A DNA stretch of 64,000 nt from Spirochaetales bacterium (GTDB taxonomy: Bacteria > Spirochaetota > Spirochaetia > DAHUYW01), in assembly GCA_027306915.1 (NCBI GenBank), contig DAHUYW010000020.1, positions 3,236 through 67,235 of the forward strand, in the 5' to 3' direction. A program made the translations under genes and the position numbers. Below, piece after piece: positions 43,721 to 51,849 of the stretch (positions within the stretch are counted from its first letter, which is position 1; the number at the start of each line of letters is the position of its first letter). The notes under the pieces were generated by a model that did not search any database, had not been told where the DNA came from, and saw nothing but the letters and a program-made list of their open reading frames with translations.

Positions 43721-45106
43721 ATGGACAATAAGCACGTGGATTCGCCGGAAGGGTCTGTGCAGCCTCAGCCGATGCGAGCCAAGACTCCTGCGGCGCGGCC
43801 TCGGCCGATGCGGATTAAAGCTTCGGCGGCGCGGCGAGTTGCCTCGGGCTCCCTGTGGGTCTACGCAAACGAGGTGCTGGACCGCCTTACCGATTTCGCA
43901 AACGGAGAGCCGGTCGAGCTGGTCGCTCCGGGAGGCGCCTCGGTCGGAATCGGTGCAGTCGAGCCGCGCTCTCTCATCGCGGTGCGCATCTTTGTGCGGA
44001 CAGGCGGCGAGGCGGAAGGCGACGGGAAGCGATCGCGCGACCGCGAGGCCGCCGCGGCCCAGATCGAAGCGCCGGCGATAGACCGCGAGGCCGCCCCCGC
44101 CCAGATCGAAGCGCCGGCCATCGATTTTGCGCTCGTTCTCCTCCGGATGCGCACGGCCGAGGCCCGCCGTGCTCCCTTCCTTCGCGACAGCTCCTACCGA
44201 TTGATCTTCTCCGAGTCGGACCTGCTCCCGGGGGTGATCGTCGATCGCTACCGTGAGCTTTTCGTGGTCCAGCTTCTCACCTGGGGCGCAGAGCGCCTGA
44301 AGGCCCTGGTCGTTGACGGCTTGCGCGAGCTCTATCGGCCGCGGGGGATTCTCCTTCGCAATGATGTCGAGCAGCGCCTCGCACAGGGGCTGCCTACAGA
44401 GGACGAGGTTCTTCTCGACGACCCGACGGTGGACATTCGTCGCTACCCGGTGACGGTCGCCGGCCTCACGATCGAGGTCGATTTCCACTCCGCGCAAAAA
44501 ACAGGGTTGTTTCTCGATCAGGTCCCCTCATATCACTTCGTCGAGGGAATGAGCTTCAGGGGGATGCGCGGGGGCGATCTGTTCTGCTACAGCGGCATCT
44601 TCGGGATGCTCGCCCTCGCGCGCGGAGCCGAACACATCACCTTTGTGGACTCCTCCGAAACCGCGCTGTCCGCGCTCGAGCGCAACCTCGCCGCCAGCGG
44701 GGTTCCCGGCGACCGGTGGACGCTTCTGCGTGCCGATGTGCTCGCCTGGCTTCCGACGATTGCCCCCGAGAGCTTCGATCTCCTTTTCGTCGACCCGCCC
44801 AAGTTCATCAAATCGCGCAAGAGCTTTTTCCAGGGACTCCAGGGCTACTACAATCTCAACCGGGCGGCGACCGCCGCACTTGCCGACGGTGGGCTCCTCC
44901 TCACCTTCAGCTGCTCTCACCATGCAGGCGAGGAGCTCTTCCGCTCGAAGGTGCTCGATGCCGTGCGCAAGGCAGGCGCGTCGGCCTACGAGCTAGCGCA
45001 CTTTCGACAGAACGTCGACCACCCCGTGCACCTCGCCATGCCCGAAAGTTTCTACCTGAAAGGCCTCCTCCTTCGCATTGACCGCGGGCGGGGCGGGCGG
45101 ATATAA
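43721..45106 (+). CDS. RlmI/RlmK-like class I rRNA methyltransferase
   Basis: A 461-residue RNA cytosine methyltransferase-like protein. An N-terminal PUA-type domain (RRVASGSLWVYANEVL) is followed by the linker and a Rossmann domain with DLFCYSGIFGMLALARGA (motif I) and FVDPPKF (catalytic motif IV); the sequence HSAQKTGLFLDQ is the family hallmark. Typical size is about 395 residues; the excess comes from two in-frame tandem duplications, at the N-terminus and after the PUA domain. The exact target C in 23S rRNA is not predictable. The acyl-CoA synthetase promoter lies in its last codons. Confidence 0.85.
   Translation: MDNKHVDSPEGSVQPQPMRAKTPAARPRPMRIKASAARRVASGSLWVYANEVLDRLTDFANGEPVELVAPGGASVGIGAVEPRSLIAVRIFVRTGGEAEGDGKRSRDREAAAAQIEAPAIDREAAPAQIEAPAIDFALVLLRMRTAEARRAPFLRDSSYRLIFSESDLLPGVIVDRYRELFVVQLLTWGAERLKALVVDGLRELYRPRGILLRNDVEQRLAQGLPTEDEVLLDDPTVDIRRYPVTVAGLTIEVDFHSAQKTGLFLDQVPSYHFVEGMSFRGMRGGDLFCYSGIFGMLALARGAEHITFVDSSETALSALERNLAASGVPGDRWTLLRADVLAWLPTIAPESFDLLFVDPPKFIKSRKSFFQGLQGYYNLNRAATAALADGGLLLTFSCSHHAGEELFRSKVLDAVRKAGASAYELAHFRQNVDHPVHLAMPESFYLKGLLLRIDRGRGGRI
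43763..43834 (+). repeat. Tandem 36-base repeat in the methyltransferase gene
   Basis: Two diverged 36-base copies (43763-43798 and 43799-43834) each encode 12 residues (QPMRAKTPAARP-like, then RPMRIKASAARR). The repeat is in frame and lengthens the basic N-terminus. Confidence 0.75.
44039..44122 (+). repeat. Tandem 42-base repeat in the methyltransferase gene
   Basis: Two nearly identical 42-base copies (44039-44080 and 44081-44122) encode DREAAAAQIEAPAI and DREAAPAQIEAPAI. The unit is 14 codons, so the frame is kept. Confidence 0.85.
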
Positions 45107-45107
45107 T
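45078..45107 (+). promoter_or_regulatory. Sigma-70-type promoter inside the end of the methyltransferase gene
   Basis: TTGACC (45078-45083) and a perfect TATAAT (45102-45107) are 18 bases apart, 52 bases before the acyl-CoA synthetase start. Confidence 0.7.
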
Positions 45108-45159
45108 CGGCTATTCAAATCCAGTGACAGTCGACGCGCGATTCCATTCAGGAGCAATC

Positions 45160-46860
45160 ATGATCCCATGGGAGTTTCTTTCGAGTTATCGCGGCAGGCT
45201 CTTCTCGGCCGAATGGCCGACCTTACCCGAGCTCTTCGCCATCACCTGCGAGCGCTTTCCGGAGCGTCCGTGCTTCACCGCCTTCGAGCCCCGCCACCTC
45301 ACCCTCACCTTTTCCGAAGCGGCGAGGCAGGTGGAGCGGGTCGCCGATCACCTCGCGGCGAAGGGAGTCCGACATGGGGACAAGGTTGCCGTAACGGGCA
45401 AGAACTCCCCGGAGTGGGCGATCGCCTATCTCGCCGTCCTCGCGGCCGGCGCAGTTGTCGTTCCGATCGACTACCAGCTCACCGACGAGGAGATCGCCGG
45501 CCTCGTCAGGCTGTCCGACGCGAGGCTCCTCTTCGTCGACGAGGAGAAACACGAAGTCCTGGCAAGACACGCCAGCGGGCTTCTTGAGGTCATCTCGCTT
45601 TCCACGGCAAAGCCTGGCTATATCCTCGACCTTCCCGAATCACCCCGGCGGAGGACGGAGCCTGCGGCGCTCGACGAGACAGCCGCGATCCTCTACACCT
45701 CCGGAACGACCGGCCACGCAAAGGGAGTCATGCTTTCGCACCGCAACCTGGTGAGCGACTGCTTCCTGTCGCAAAGCCACCTTTCCCTCTCCGAGCGCGA
45801 CGTCTTCTATGCTCTCTTGCCGATCCATCACTCCTACACCATGCTCGCGGTTCTCATCGAGGCGCTCTCGGTGGGAGCCCAGATCGTCTTCGGGAAGCGT
45901 CTTGCTGTCACCCAGATCCTGAGCGACCTCTCGGCGGGCAAGGTGACGATGTTCCTCGGCATTCCCATGCTGTTCAACAAGCTCCTCAAGGGAATTCTGC
46001 ACGGGGTTCGCGAACGGGGCCTTCTCGTCTACGGCCTGGTGCGCTTCCTTATGGCGGTCAGCGGGGCTATCAAAAAGCTCCTCCGAATCAACCCCGGCAA
46101 GCGAATCTTTCACGCGATTCTTGCGAAGGCCTCGCTCGACAAGATCCGCATCTGCATCTCAGGCGGCGGGCCGCTTCCGTCCGAGACCTTCCGCGCCTTC
46201 AATGAGCTCGGGATCGACTTCGTCCAGGGCTACGGGCTGACCGAGACCTCGCCCATCGTCACCCTCAATCCCATCGAGCACTACAAAGAAACCTCGGTCG
46301 GAAAGGTCATTCCCCAGGTGGAGGTGAAGATCCTCGAGCCCGACGAGGGCGGGGTAGGGGAGATTCTGGTGAAGGGTCCGATCGTCATGCAAGGCTACTA
46401 CAAGAACAGCGCCGCGACGCAGGCGACCTTCACCGAGGACGGCTACCTCCTCACCGGCGACGTCGGATATCTCGACAGCGAGAATTACCTCTACCTTACC
46501 GGGCGGAAGAAGTCGCTCATCGTCACCGAGGGCGGCAAGAATGTTTTTCCCGAGGAGATCGAGGACTACTTCCAGCTCTACGAGGAGGTGGAGCAGGTTC
46601 TCGTAAAGGGCTACCTGCGCGACCCGAAGATGAAGGTCGAAGGGATCGAGGCCTACGTCTATCCTTCGGAGGAGCTCTTCGCGAAGCGGGGGAGTCAGGG
46701 AGGCGGCGACAGGGCCGCCGTCGAGGCACGGATCGGCGAGATAGTCGCCGAGGTAAACCGCAAGCTCCTCCCCTACAAACGCATCGATCGCTTCCGGCTC
46801 CTCGGAGCGCCCCTCGAGATGACGACCACGAAGAAGATCAAGCGCTTCATGGTCACCTGA
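45160..46860 (+). CDS. AMP-forming acyl-CoA synthetase-like protein, second paralogue
   Basis: A 566-residue ANL-superfamily enzyme. The P-loop motif is at about residues 178-194 (LYTSGTTGHAKGVMLSH), followed by QGYGLTETSPIV, the GYLLTGDVGYLDSENYLYLTGR hinge region (split over two lines of the family profile) and a C-terminal Lys in TTTKKIKRF. It differs considerably from the 646-residue paralogue at 5110-7050. The ATG at 45160 follows AGGAG. It likely activates medium- or long-chain fatty acids. No linked beta-oxidation genes are seen, so a role in acyl-lipid synthesis or recycling is the better guess. Confidence 0.85.
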   Translation: MIPWEFLSSYRGRLFSAEWPTLPELFAITCERFPERPCFTAFEPRHLTLTFSEAARQVERVADHLAAKGVRHGDKVAVTGKNSPEWAIAYLAVLAAGAVVVPIDYQLTDEEIAGLVRLSDARLLFVDEEKHEVLARHASGLLEVISLSTAKPGYILDLPESPRRRTEPAALDETAAILYTSGTTGHAKGVMLSHRNLVSDCFLSQSHLSLSERDVFYALLPIHHSYTMLAVLIEALSVGAQIVFGKRLAVTQILSDLSAGKVTMFLGIPMLFNKLLKGILHGVRERGLLVYGLVRFLMAVSGAIKKLLRINPGKRIFHAILAKASLDKIRICISGGGPLPSETFRAFNELGIDFVQGYGLTETSPIVTLNPIEHYKETSVGKVIPQVEVKILEPDEGGVGEILVKGPIVMQGYYKNSAATQATFTEDGYLLTGDVGYLDSENYLYLTGRKKSLIVTEGGKNVFPEEIEDYFQLYEEVEQVLVKGYLRDPKMKVEGIEAYVYPSEELFAKRGSQGGGDRAAVEARIGEIVAEVNRKLLPYKRIDRFRLLGAPLEMTTTKKIKRFMVT

Positions 46861-46907
46861 AGCCGGCCGGCGCCGTTGCGCCTTGTTCCGCCGCGGCACG
46901 CTCTTTC

Positions 46908-46936
46908 TTGCCTGCCGCGCCGAACTGTTTCATAAT
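46908..46936 (+). promoter_or_regulatory. Promoter directly abutting a start codon
   Basis: TTGCCT (46908-46913) and CATAAT (46931-46936) have 17-base spacing. The ATG of the next gene is only 10 bases after the -10, so the mRNA would be almost leaderless. Confidence 0.5.
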
Positions 46937-46946
46937 TGGGGGCACC

Positions 46947-47342
46947 ATGGATTTCCGACACGCATCCGTTCAATTCGGCGATTTTCGAGGCGAGGTTGCC
47001 ATTGACAGCCGAGGGCTTCCCTTCATCGACGAGCTCGAGGAGCTGGTTGGTGTGCCCAAGTCCCACATCGGAGTAGGCTTCTCCATTCGCGTCACCGACG
47101 ATCTCCGGCGAAGAAAGGGAGCCGTCAACCTCGAGGTCGCCGCCGTGGAGCGGTCGAGGTACGGCGATACTCCCGACACGCTCAATCGGGAAGGCGGCTC
47201 GCTTACCGCGCAGCTCTTCACGGGGGAGATCACCCTCGACCGCCTCTTTTCCTACGTGAAAGAGCTCCACTTCACTGCCATAATCCGAGCTGTCCAGGAT
47301 GAGCGCATTGAAGTGGATGGCACGGCGAACCCTCATCCGTAG
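46947..47342 (+). CDS. Hypothetical protein
   Basis: A 131-residue soluble protein that I do not recognise. It has mixed alpha/beta character (RHASVQFGDFRGEVAIDSRG; IGVGFSIRVTDD; LFTGEITLDRLFSYVKELHF), with no membrane segment, Cys cluster or nucleotide motif. The start ATG 46947 has GGGGG close upstream, but the predicted transcript begins at about the same place, so the site may not be transcribed. It is followed 22 bases later by the end of the convergent xylose-type permease gene. Codon use is like its neighbours, so a real gene is likely. Confidence 0.55.
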   Translation: MDFRHASVQFGDFRGEVAIDSRGLPFIDELEELVGVPKSHIGVGFSIRVTDDLRRRKGAVNLEVAAVERSRYGDTPDTLNREGGSLTAQLFTGEITLDRLFSYVKELHFTAIIRAVQDERIEVDGTANPHP

Positions 47343-47364
47343 CGCGACCGGGCGTTAGCCGCGG

Positions 47365-48609
47365 TCAGCGGCCGGCCGCGACCCGGCTGCGGCGGGCCAC
47401 TGCGTCGACCGTGACTGCGGCCAACAGGATTGCGCCCTCGACCATATACTTGATCTCGGGCGGCTGCCCCATGAGGTCTAGGCCGTTCGAGACGCTTCCG
47501 ATGACGAGGGCGCCAAGCAGCGCCGACCATGCGCTTCCGCGGCCGCCAAAGAGGCTGGTGCCGCCGATAACGGCGGCGGCGATGGCCTCGAGTAGAAAAG
47601 TTCCTCCGCCGGTCTGGGTGCTGGCCGCGGTCAGCCGTGAGACAAAGATGATTCCTCCGATCGCAGCCATCAGCCCAGAGAGGGCGAAGACCACAATCCG
47701 GATGCGGGCGACGCTTATTCCTGCCCGCCGTGCTGCTTCGGCATTGCCGCCTACCGCGAAGATGTAGCGGCCGAATCGCGTCCGCGTGGTCACGAGGGAG
47801 AACAGGGTGACCAGTCCGAACAGGATCACTCCTGCGGTTGGAACACCGTTGAAGCTGTTCAGTATCTCGACGCTCACGAGCGCGGTCACCACGACTAGGA
47901 AACTGCGGGTCACCACCGAGACCGAAGGGACGGAGCCGAGTCCGAGCCGACCGCGGCGGAACCGTGCAATCCACAAGGTGAGCACGTAGGCGCAGGCGAT
48001 GCCGAGCCCGAGCAGCCACCCCCAGAGGTCAGGCAGGAAAGACTGAGCGATCTTCTCGATGTGCGGCTCGAAGACGTTTACCGTGCCGGTCGATCCGAGG
48101 ACGCGCAGCTGCACCCCCTGCCAGGCAAGGAACCCCGCAAGGGTCACCACGAAGGAGGGGACCCCGATGAGCGCAAACCAGGCTCCTTGAAAGGTACCGA
48201 TCGCGGCACCGACCGCGAGGGCGGCAAGAATGGCGAGCCACCACGGCGACCGGTAGTTCATGATCAGCACGCCAAGCAGCGCCGAACAGAGCCCGCTGAC
48301 CGAGCCGACCGAGAGGTCGATCTCGCCGAGCAGCAGCACCAGCACGATCCCGACGGCGACCGAGCCGGTTGCGGCAACCTGGACGATGAGGTTCGAGAGG
48401 TTGCGGGCCGAGAGGAATACGGGCTGCTGGCTCTCGAAGTAGGCCGCGATGACGAGCAACCCGAAGACTACCGGCAGCGCGCCGAGCTCGCCCTGCCGCC
48501 AGCGTTGAATGCTGTAGCGAGACAGAAGCGCTCGGAATGTCCCCGGTGCGTGATCATGACGCGTTTCGACGGTGCGCTTGCCGCCCGTAGAGTCTGCCGA
48601 CCCTCTCAC
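47365..48609 (-). CDS. Xylose-type sugar ABC permease (XylH-like)
   Basis: A 414-residue membrane protein of the XylH type, longer than RbsC (about 320) because of extra helices in the centre. Signatures: LVLLLGEIDLSVGSVSGLCS, GVPSFVVTLAGFLAWQG and AVIGGTSLFGGRGSAWSALLGA. The GTG start 48609 lies one base after the ATPase stop; GAGGGG within the ATPase end is the ribosome site. Last gene of a binding protein-ATPase-permease operon. Xylose or a related pentose is the family's usual substrate, although the precise sugar is unproven. Confidence 0.87.
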   Translation of the reverse strand: MRGSADSTGGKRTVETRHDHAPGTFRALLSRYSIQRWRQGELGALPVVFGLLVIAAYFESQQPVFLSARNLSNLIVQVAATGSVAVGIVLVLLLGEIDLSVGSVSGLCSALLGVLIMNYRSPWWLAILAALAVGAAIGTFQGAWFALIGVPSFVVTLAGFLAWQGVQLRVLGSTGTVNVFEPHIEKIAQSFLPDLWGWLLGLGIACAYVLTLWIARFRRGRLGLGSVPSVSVVTRSFLVVVTALVSVEILNSFNGVPTAGVILFGLVTLFSLVTTRTRFGRYIFAVGGNAEAARRAGISVARIRIVVFALSGLMAAIGGIIFVSRLTAASTQTGGGTFLLEAIAAAVIGGTSLFGGRGSAWSALLGALVIGSVSNGLDLMGQPPEIKYMVEGAILLAAVTVDAVARRSRVAAGR

Positions 48610-48610
48610 T

Positions 48611-49423
48611 TCATTCCCCTCGCGCTCCCGTGATCGCCGCGACAACATCCTCCGCAGTGGTGCTCTTCTGGTCGAACGTCGCCACGCGCCGCCCAAGGCG
48701 GAGCACGATGATTCGATCAGCTATCGAAAACAGCTCGTGGAGGTTATGCGAGATGACGACGACACCGAGCCCATGGTCCCGCAACCGTCGAATCAGGGCG
48801 AGGACCTGCTCGCTCTGTGCGACCCCGAGCGCCGCCGTGGGCTCATCAAGGATCACAAGCCTCGAGTTCCACATCACCGCGCGTGAGATCGCCACCGACT
48901 GGCGCTGGCCGCCCGACAGCGCGGCCACCCTCGTGCGCACGTTCAAGATAGTGGTGACGTTCAGGGTCCGCAGGACTTCAAGCGCGCGCTGTTCCATCGC
49001 GAACTCGGAGAGGAGCTCTACAACCGGCGGGAGAAGCACTGTGACCCGCTCGCGCCCGAGGAACATGTTCTGGACAACATCGAGATTGTCGCACAGCGCG
49101 AGATCCTGATAGACGGTCTCGATTCCTAGGCGCGTCGCGTCACTCGGCGTGTGGATGTGGGTCTCCTTGCCGTCGAAGAAGATCCTGCCCTCGTCGGGGG
49201 TGTGCGTGCCGGCGATGCACTTGATCAACGTCGACTTGCCTGCTCCGTTATCTCCGACGAGCGCCACAACCTCGCGGGGATAGACCTCGAAGTCCACAGC
49301 CGTCAGGGCCTGCACGGCGCCATAGCGCTTCGAAATCCCCCGCAATTCCAAGATCGGCTTGCGCTCGAGGGGAGCGGCGGACCCGCCGGACCCCTCGATA
49401 CGTGTCACCTGATCTTCTGACAT
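48611..49423 (-). CDS. Sugar ABC ATPase, single-domain (XylG/FrcA-like)
   Basis: A 270-residue ATPase with Walker A GDNGAGKST at 57-65, signature ALSGGQRQSVA, Walker B LVILDEPTAALG and the H-switch VISHNLHELF. A 20-residue N-terminal extension (MSEDQVTRIEGSGGSAAPLE) precedes the domain. Like the other CUT2 ATPase in this window it has one domain, not the two of E. coli XylG. It begins eight bases after the binding-protein gene ends. Confidence 0.9.
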   Translation of the reverse strand: MSEDQVTRIEGSGGSAAPLERKPILELRGISKRYGAVQALTAVDFEVYPREVVALVGDNGAGKSTLIKCIAGTHTPDEGRIFFDGKETHIHTPSDATRLGIETVYQDLALCDNLDVVQNMFLGRERVTVLLPPVVELLSEFAMEQRALEVLRTLNVTTILNVRTRVAALSGGQRQSVAISRAVMWNSRLVILDEPTAALGVAQSEQVLALIRRLRDHGLGVVVISHNLHELFSIADRIIVLRLGRRVATFDQKSTTAEDVVAAITGARGE

Positions 49424-49430
49424 CGACGCC

Positions 49431-50537
49431 CTATTTCTGCAGATACTGGCGTACGCTATCCGGCAGTCCGTACAGGACCTTGTCGAGACCGCCGAGCTGG
49501 CTGTCGATCCAGCCGTTTGTGACGAGCATGTGGACGTTGCCCTGGTCGATCGGAACGACCGGCAGCATGACCGAGGGCACATCCACCTGGCCGTTGCTGA
49601 CGGAGGCGTTGATGTTCGAGGGCGTCTGGCCTTTTAGGATGTCGGCTGCGATCTGGGCGGCGGCAGGAGCCTGCAGGCGAAAGTCCTTGAACACGGTCAC
49701 CCCTTGCGTCCCGAGCAGGACGTTCTGCACGCCTTCGAGGGACGCATCCTGGCCGGTCGTCTTCACCGTGCCCGACATTCCTTGGGCCTTCAGTGCGGCG
49801 ATGATGCCCCCCGCCATTCCGTCGTTTGCAGAGACGACCCCGTCGACCTGATTGTTGACCTTGGTCAGGATTTGCTCCATCTCATTCTGGGCTTTGGTGG
49901 GATCCCATCCCGGCGTCCACTCCTCGGCGACCAAGGTTCGCGCTTTCGACTGGAAGAGCGGATCGAGGACGGCATGGATGCCCTGATTCACCAGGTGCGC
50001 GTTGTCGTCGGTCGGCGACCCGTCGATAATCGCAAGCCGGGCGCCGTCCTTGGTGTGGTCCGCCATCCAACTCGCCTCTGCATTGCCGACCGAGACGCTG
50101 TCGAAGGAAACGTAGTACGCGAGCGGTGAGTTCCGGATCAGGCGGTCATAAGCGATAACCGGCACACCCTGCGCCTTGGCCTCATTGACGATCACGGCGG
50201 CAGCCTTCTGGTCGACGGCTGCGATGACGAGCGCCTTCGCTCCCTTCGTGAGCTCGGCCTCGGCCTGCGATTGCTGCTTGCTCGGATCATTGAGCGCGTT
50301 CAGCACATCGACCTGAACACCCGGCACGAGCTTCTCAATTGCCTGCCGGAAAATCGGCGCATCGGACCCCTCCCATCGAGGCGTGACATTCTCCGGAAGC
50401 AGGAACGCGACTCTTCCGGCGGGAGCCGTCGCGGCGGTCGGCGCAGCCCCTTCCTTGGACCCTGTCGCATAGGACTGCGAAAGAGCGAACGCGACCATCA
50501 CGAACGTTGCCAGAGCGAAGATCGTTACCCTTCTCAT
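49431..50537 (-). CDS. Xylose-type sugar-binding protein (XylF-like)
   Basis: A 368-residue periplasmic binding protein. The start ATG 50537 is set by AGGAGGT just upstream and by the signal peptide it opens (MRRVTIFALATFVMVAFAL); the mature protein begins near ATGSKEG, a spirochaete-like style, with no lipobox. XylF-like blocks are AFLLPENVTPRWEG, VIAYDRLIRNSPLAYYVSFD and VDGVVSANDGMAGGIIAALK, the last matching the sugar-contact NDGMAGG of XylF. It heads the transporter operon, with an extended -10 promoter and a palindrome upstream. Confidence 0.88.
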   Translation of the reverse strand: MRRVTIFALATFVMVAFALSQSYATGSKEGAAPTAATAPAGRVAFLLPENVTPRWEGSDAPIFRQAIEKLVPGVQVDVLNALNDPSKQQSQAEAELTKGAKALVIAAVDQKAAAVIVNEAKAQGVPVIAYDRLIRNSPLAYYVSFDSVSVGNAEASWMADHTKDGARLAIIDGSPTDDNAHLVNQGIHAVLDPLFQSKARTLVAEEWTPGWDPTKAQNEMEQILTKVNNQVDGVVSANDGMAGGIIAALKAQGMSGTVKTTGQDASLEGVQNVLLGTQGVTVFKDFRLQAPAAAQIAADILKGQTPSNINASVSNGQVDVPSVMLPVVPIDQGNVHMLVTNGWIDSQLGGLDKVLYGLPDSVRQYLQK

Positions 50538-50573
50538 ACATACCTCCTGTACAAGATAGTTGCCGAACTCACT

Positions 50574-50584
50574 ACAACAGTTGT
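50574..50584 (-). promoter_or_regulatory. Operator-like palindrome in the xylose-type operon leader
   Basis: ACAACAGTTGT is a perfect 5+1+5 palindrome between the -10 box and the ribosome site of the binding-protein gene, a place where a repressor would block transcription. No regulator gene is adjacent. Confidence 0.35.
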
Positions 50585-50620
50585 TCTCCAAGCTCCGATC
50601 GGTACTGTGGGTTTCTTCGC

Positions 50621-50629
50621 ATTATATCA
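50621..50629 (-). promoter_or_regulatory. Extended -10 promoter of the xylose-type operon
   Basis: On the minus strand TGATATAAT is a perfect extended -10 (TGn plus TATAAT), about 85 bases before the start codon. No -35 match at the standard distance. Confidence 0.55.
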
Positions 50630-50727
50630 CGAGTCATGAGCTCATGCGCCGCGCGGTGCACCCCCCAGGTCGAGCGGCTACGCGAGCTGCCGCCCTCCTT
50701 CGCTTCGGGCCGAATATTTCGTATCTT

Positions 50728-50738
50728 ATATGTCATAT
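50728..50738 (+). promoter_or_regulatory. AT-rich palindrome upstream of the dioxygenase-like gene
   Basis: ATATGTCATAT is a perfect 5+1+5 palindrome in an AT-rich patch 28 bases before the start codon at 50767. It may be an operator overlapping the promoter; the exact -10 is unclear. Confidence 0.3.
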
Positions 50739-50766
50739 ATCGGGGAAGCAGCGTAAGGAGCATCCA

Positions 50767-51741
50767 ATGAACACGAAGCAGGAGAGTCGGTCTGTCCGGG
50801 GAATCCACCACGTCACTGCAATAGCGGGAGACGCCCAGCGAAACGTCGACTTCTACGTGGGAGTCCTCGGCATGCGGCTGGTGAAGCGCACGGTCAACCA
50901 GGATGCCCCCGAAACCTACCACCTGTTCTATGCGGACGCTGTCGGCAACCCGGGAACCGATCTTACTTTCTTCATCTGGCCCGATCTTGCGAAGGGCCGG
51001 CCAGGGACCGGGCAGACCGTGGAGGTTGCTCTCGCCGTTCCCGCAGGAAGCCTCGAGCGCTGGAGGGAGCGCCTTCTTGCGCATGGGACGCCGGTTGGCG
51101 AGATAGGAGAGCGCTTCGGCGAGCGGGCTCTCCCGATTTCCGATCCGGATGGAATGGCGGTTACCCTGGTGGAATCGAAGTCGCCGGCTGCGGTCGAGCT
51201 GTGGAAGGGCAGCCCGGTCCCGGAGGAGGATCAAATCCGGGGCTTCCACGGGGTGCGCCTGCTCGAGGCCGACGCGAGCCGCACCATCTCGCTGCTGCGG
51301 GAGCTCTTTGGCTTCGTCGAGCTGGGGTGTGACGGCGGTTTCAGGCGCTACGGCCTGCCCGGCGGCGGCGCGAGCCGCATCCTCGATATCCGCGAAGATT
51401 TCGCCGCAAGGGGTGGAGCGCTCGGCAAAGGGAGCGTGCACCATGTCGCCTGGAATATCGGGGAGCCCGGCGAGCAGGAGGAGTTTCGTGATCGCGTCGC
51501 AGCCTTTGGGCTGAGCCCGACCCAGGTCATCGATCGCTTCTGGTTCAAGTCGGTCTATTTTCGCGAGCCCGGCGGGGCTCTCTTCGAAGCCGCAACGGCC
51601 GGGCCCGGATTTCTTGTCGACGAGTCGAACGAGGATCTGGGAAACCGTCTTATCCTTCCACCGCGCTTCGAGCCCTACCGGAGCGAGATCGAGGCGATCC
51701 TCCCTCCCTTTGAGCTTCCGCAGGCCGCGGCGAAAGCCTGA
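50767..51741 (+). CDS. Ring-cleaving dioxygenase-like glyoxalase-fold protein (MhqO type)
   Basis: A 324-residue protein with two vicinal-oxygen-chelate modules. The first starts RGIHHVTAIAGDAQRNVDFY and holds FYADAVGNPGTDLTFF; the second has IRGFHGVRLLEAD and HHVAWN. Metal ligands (His in GIHHVT, His in VHHVAWN, Glu in GALFEAAT) are in place. Closest match by pattern is the hydroquinone/catechol dioxygenase-like MhqO/MhqA group, tied to quinone or thiol stress in Bacillus. AAGGAG precedes the ATG, and a palindrome sits in the promoter region. Substrate unknown. Confidence 0.82.
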   Translation: MNTKQESRSVRGIHHVTAIAGDAQRNVDFYVGVLGMRLVKRTVNQDAPETYHLFYADAVGNPGTDLTFFIWPDLAKGRPGTGQTVEVALAVPAGSLERWRERLLAHGTPVGEIGERFGERALPISDPDGMAVTLVESKSPAAVELWKGSPVPEEDQIRGFHGVRLLEADASRTISLLRELFGFVELGCDGGFRRYGLPGGGASRILDIREDFAARGGALGKGSVHHVAWNIGEPGEQEEFRDRVAAFGLSPTQVIDRFWFKSVYFREPGGALFEAATAGPGFLVDESNEDLGNRLILPPRFEPYRSEIEAILPPFELPQAAAKA

Positions 51742-51849
51742 CATCGCCTGCGGGCAGCTGCGCCTCTCCGACGAGGGGCGGCCCGTCAGCGACCCCTGTC
51801 GGCCGGTCAACCGCCAAGCGCCCGCACGAAGGTCACCTCCGGCGGACCG

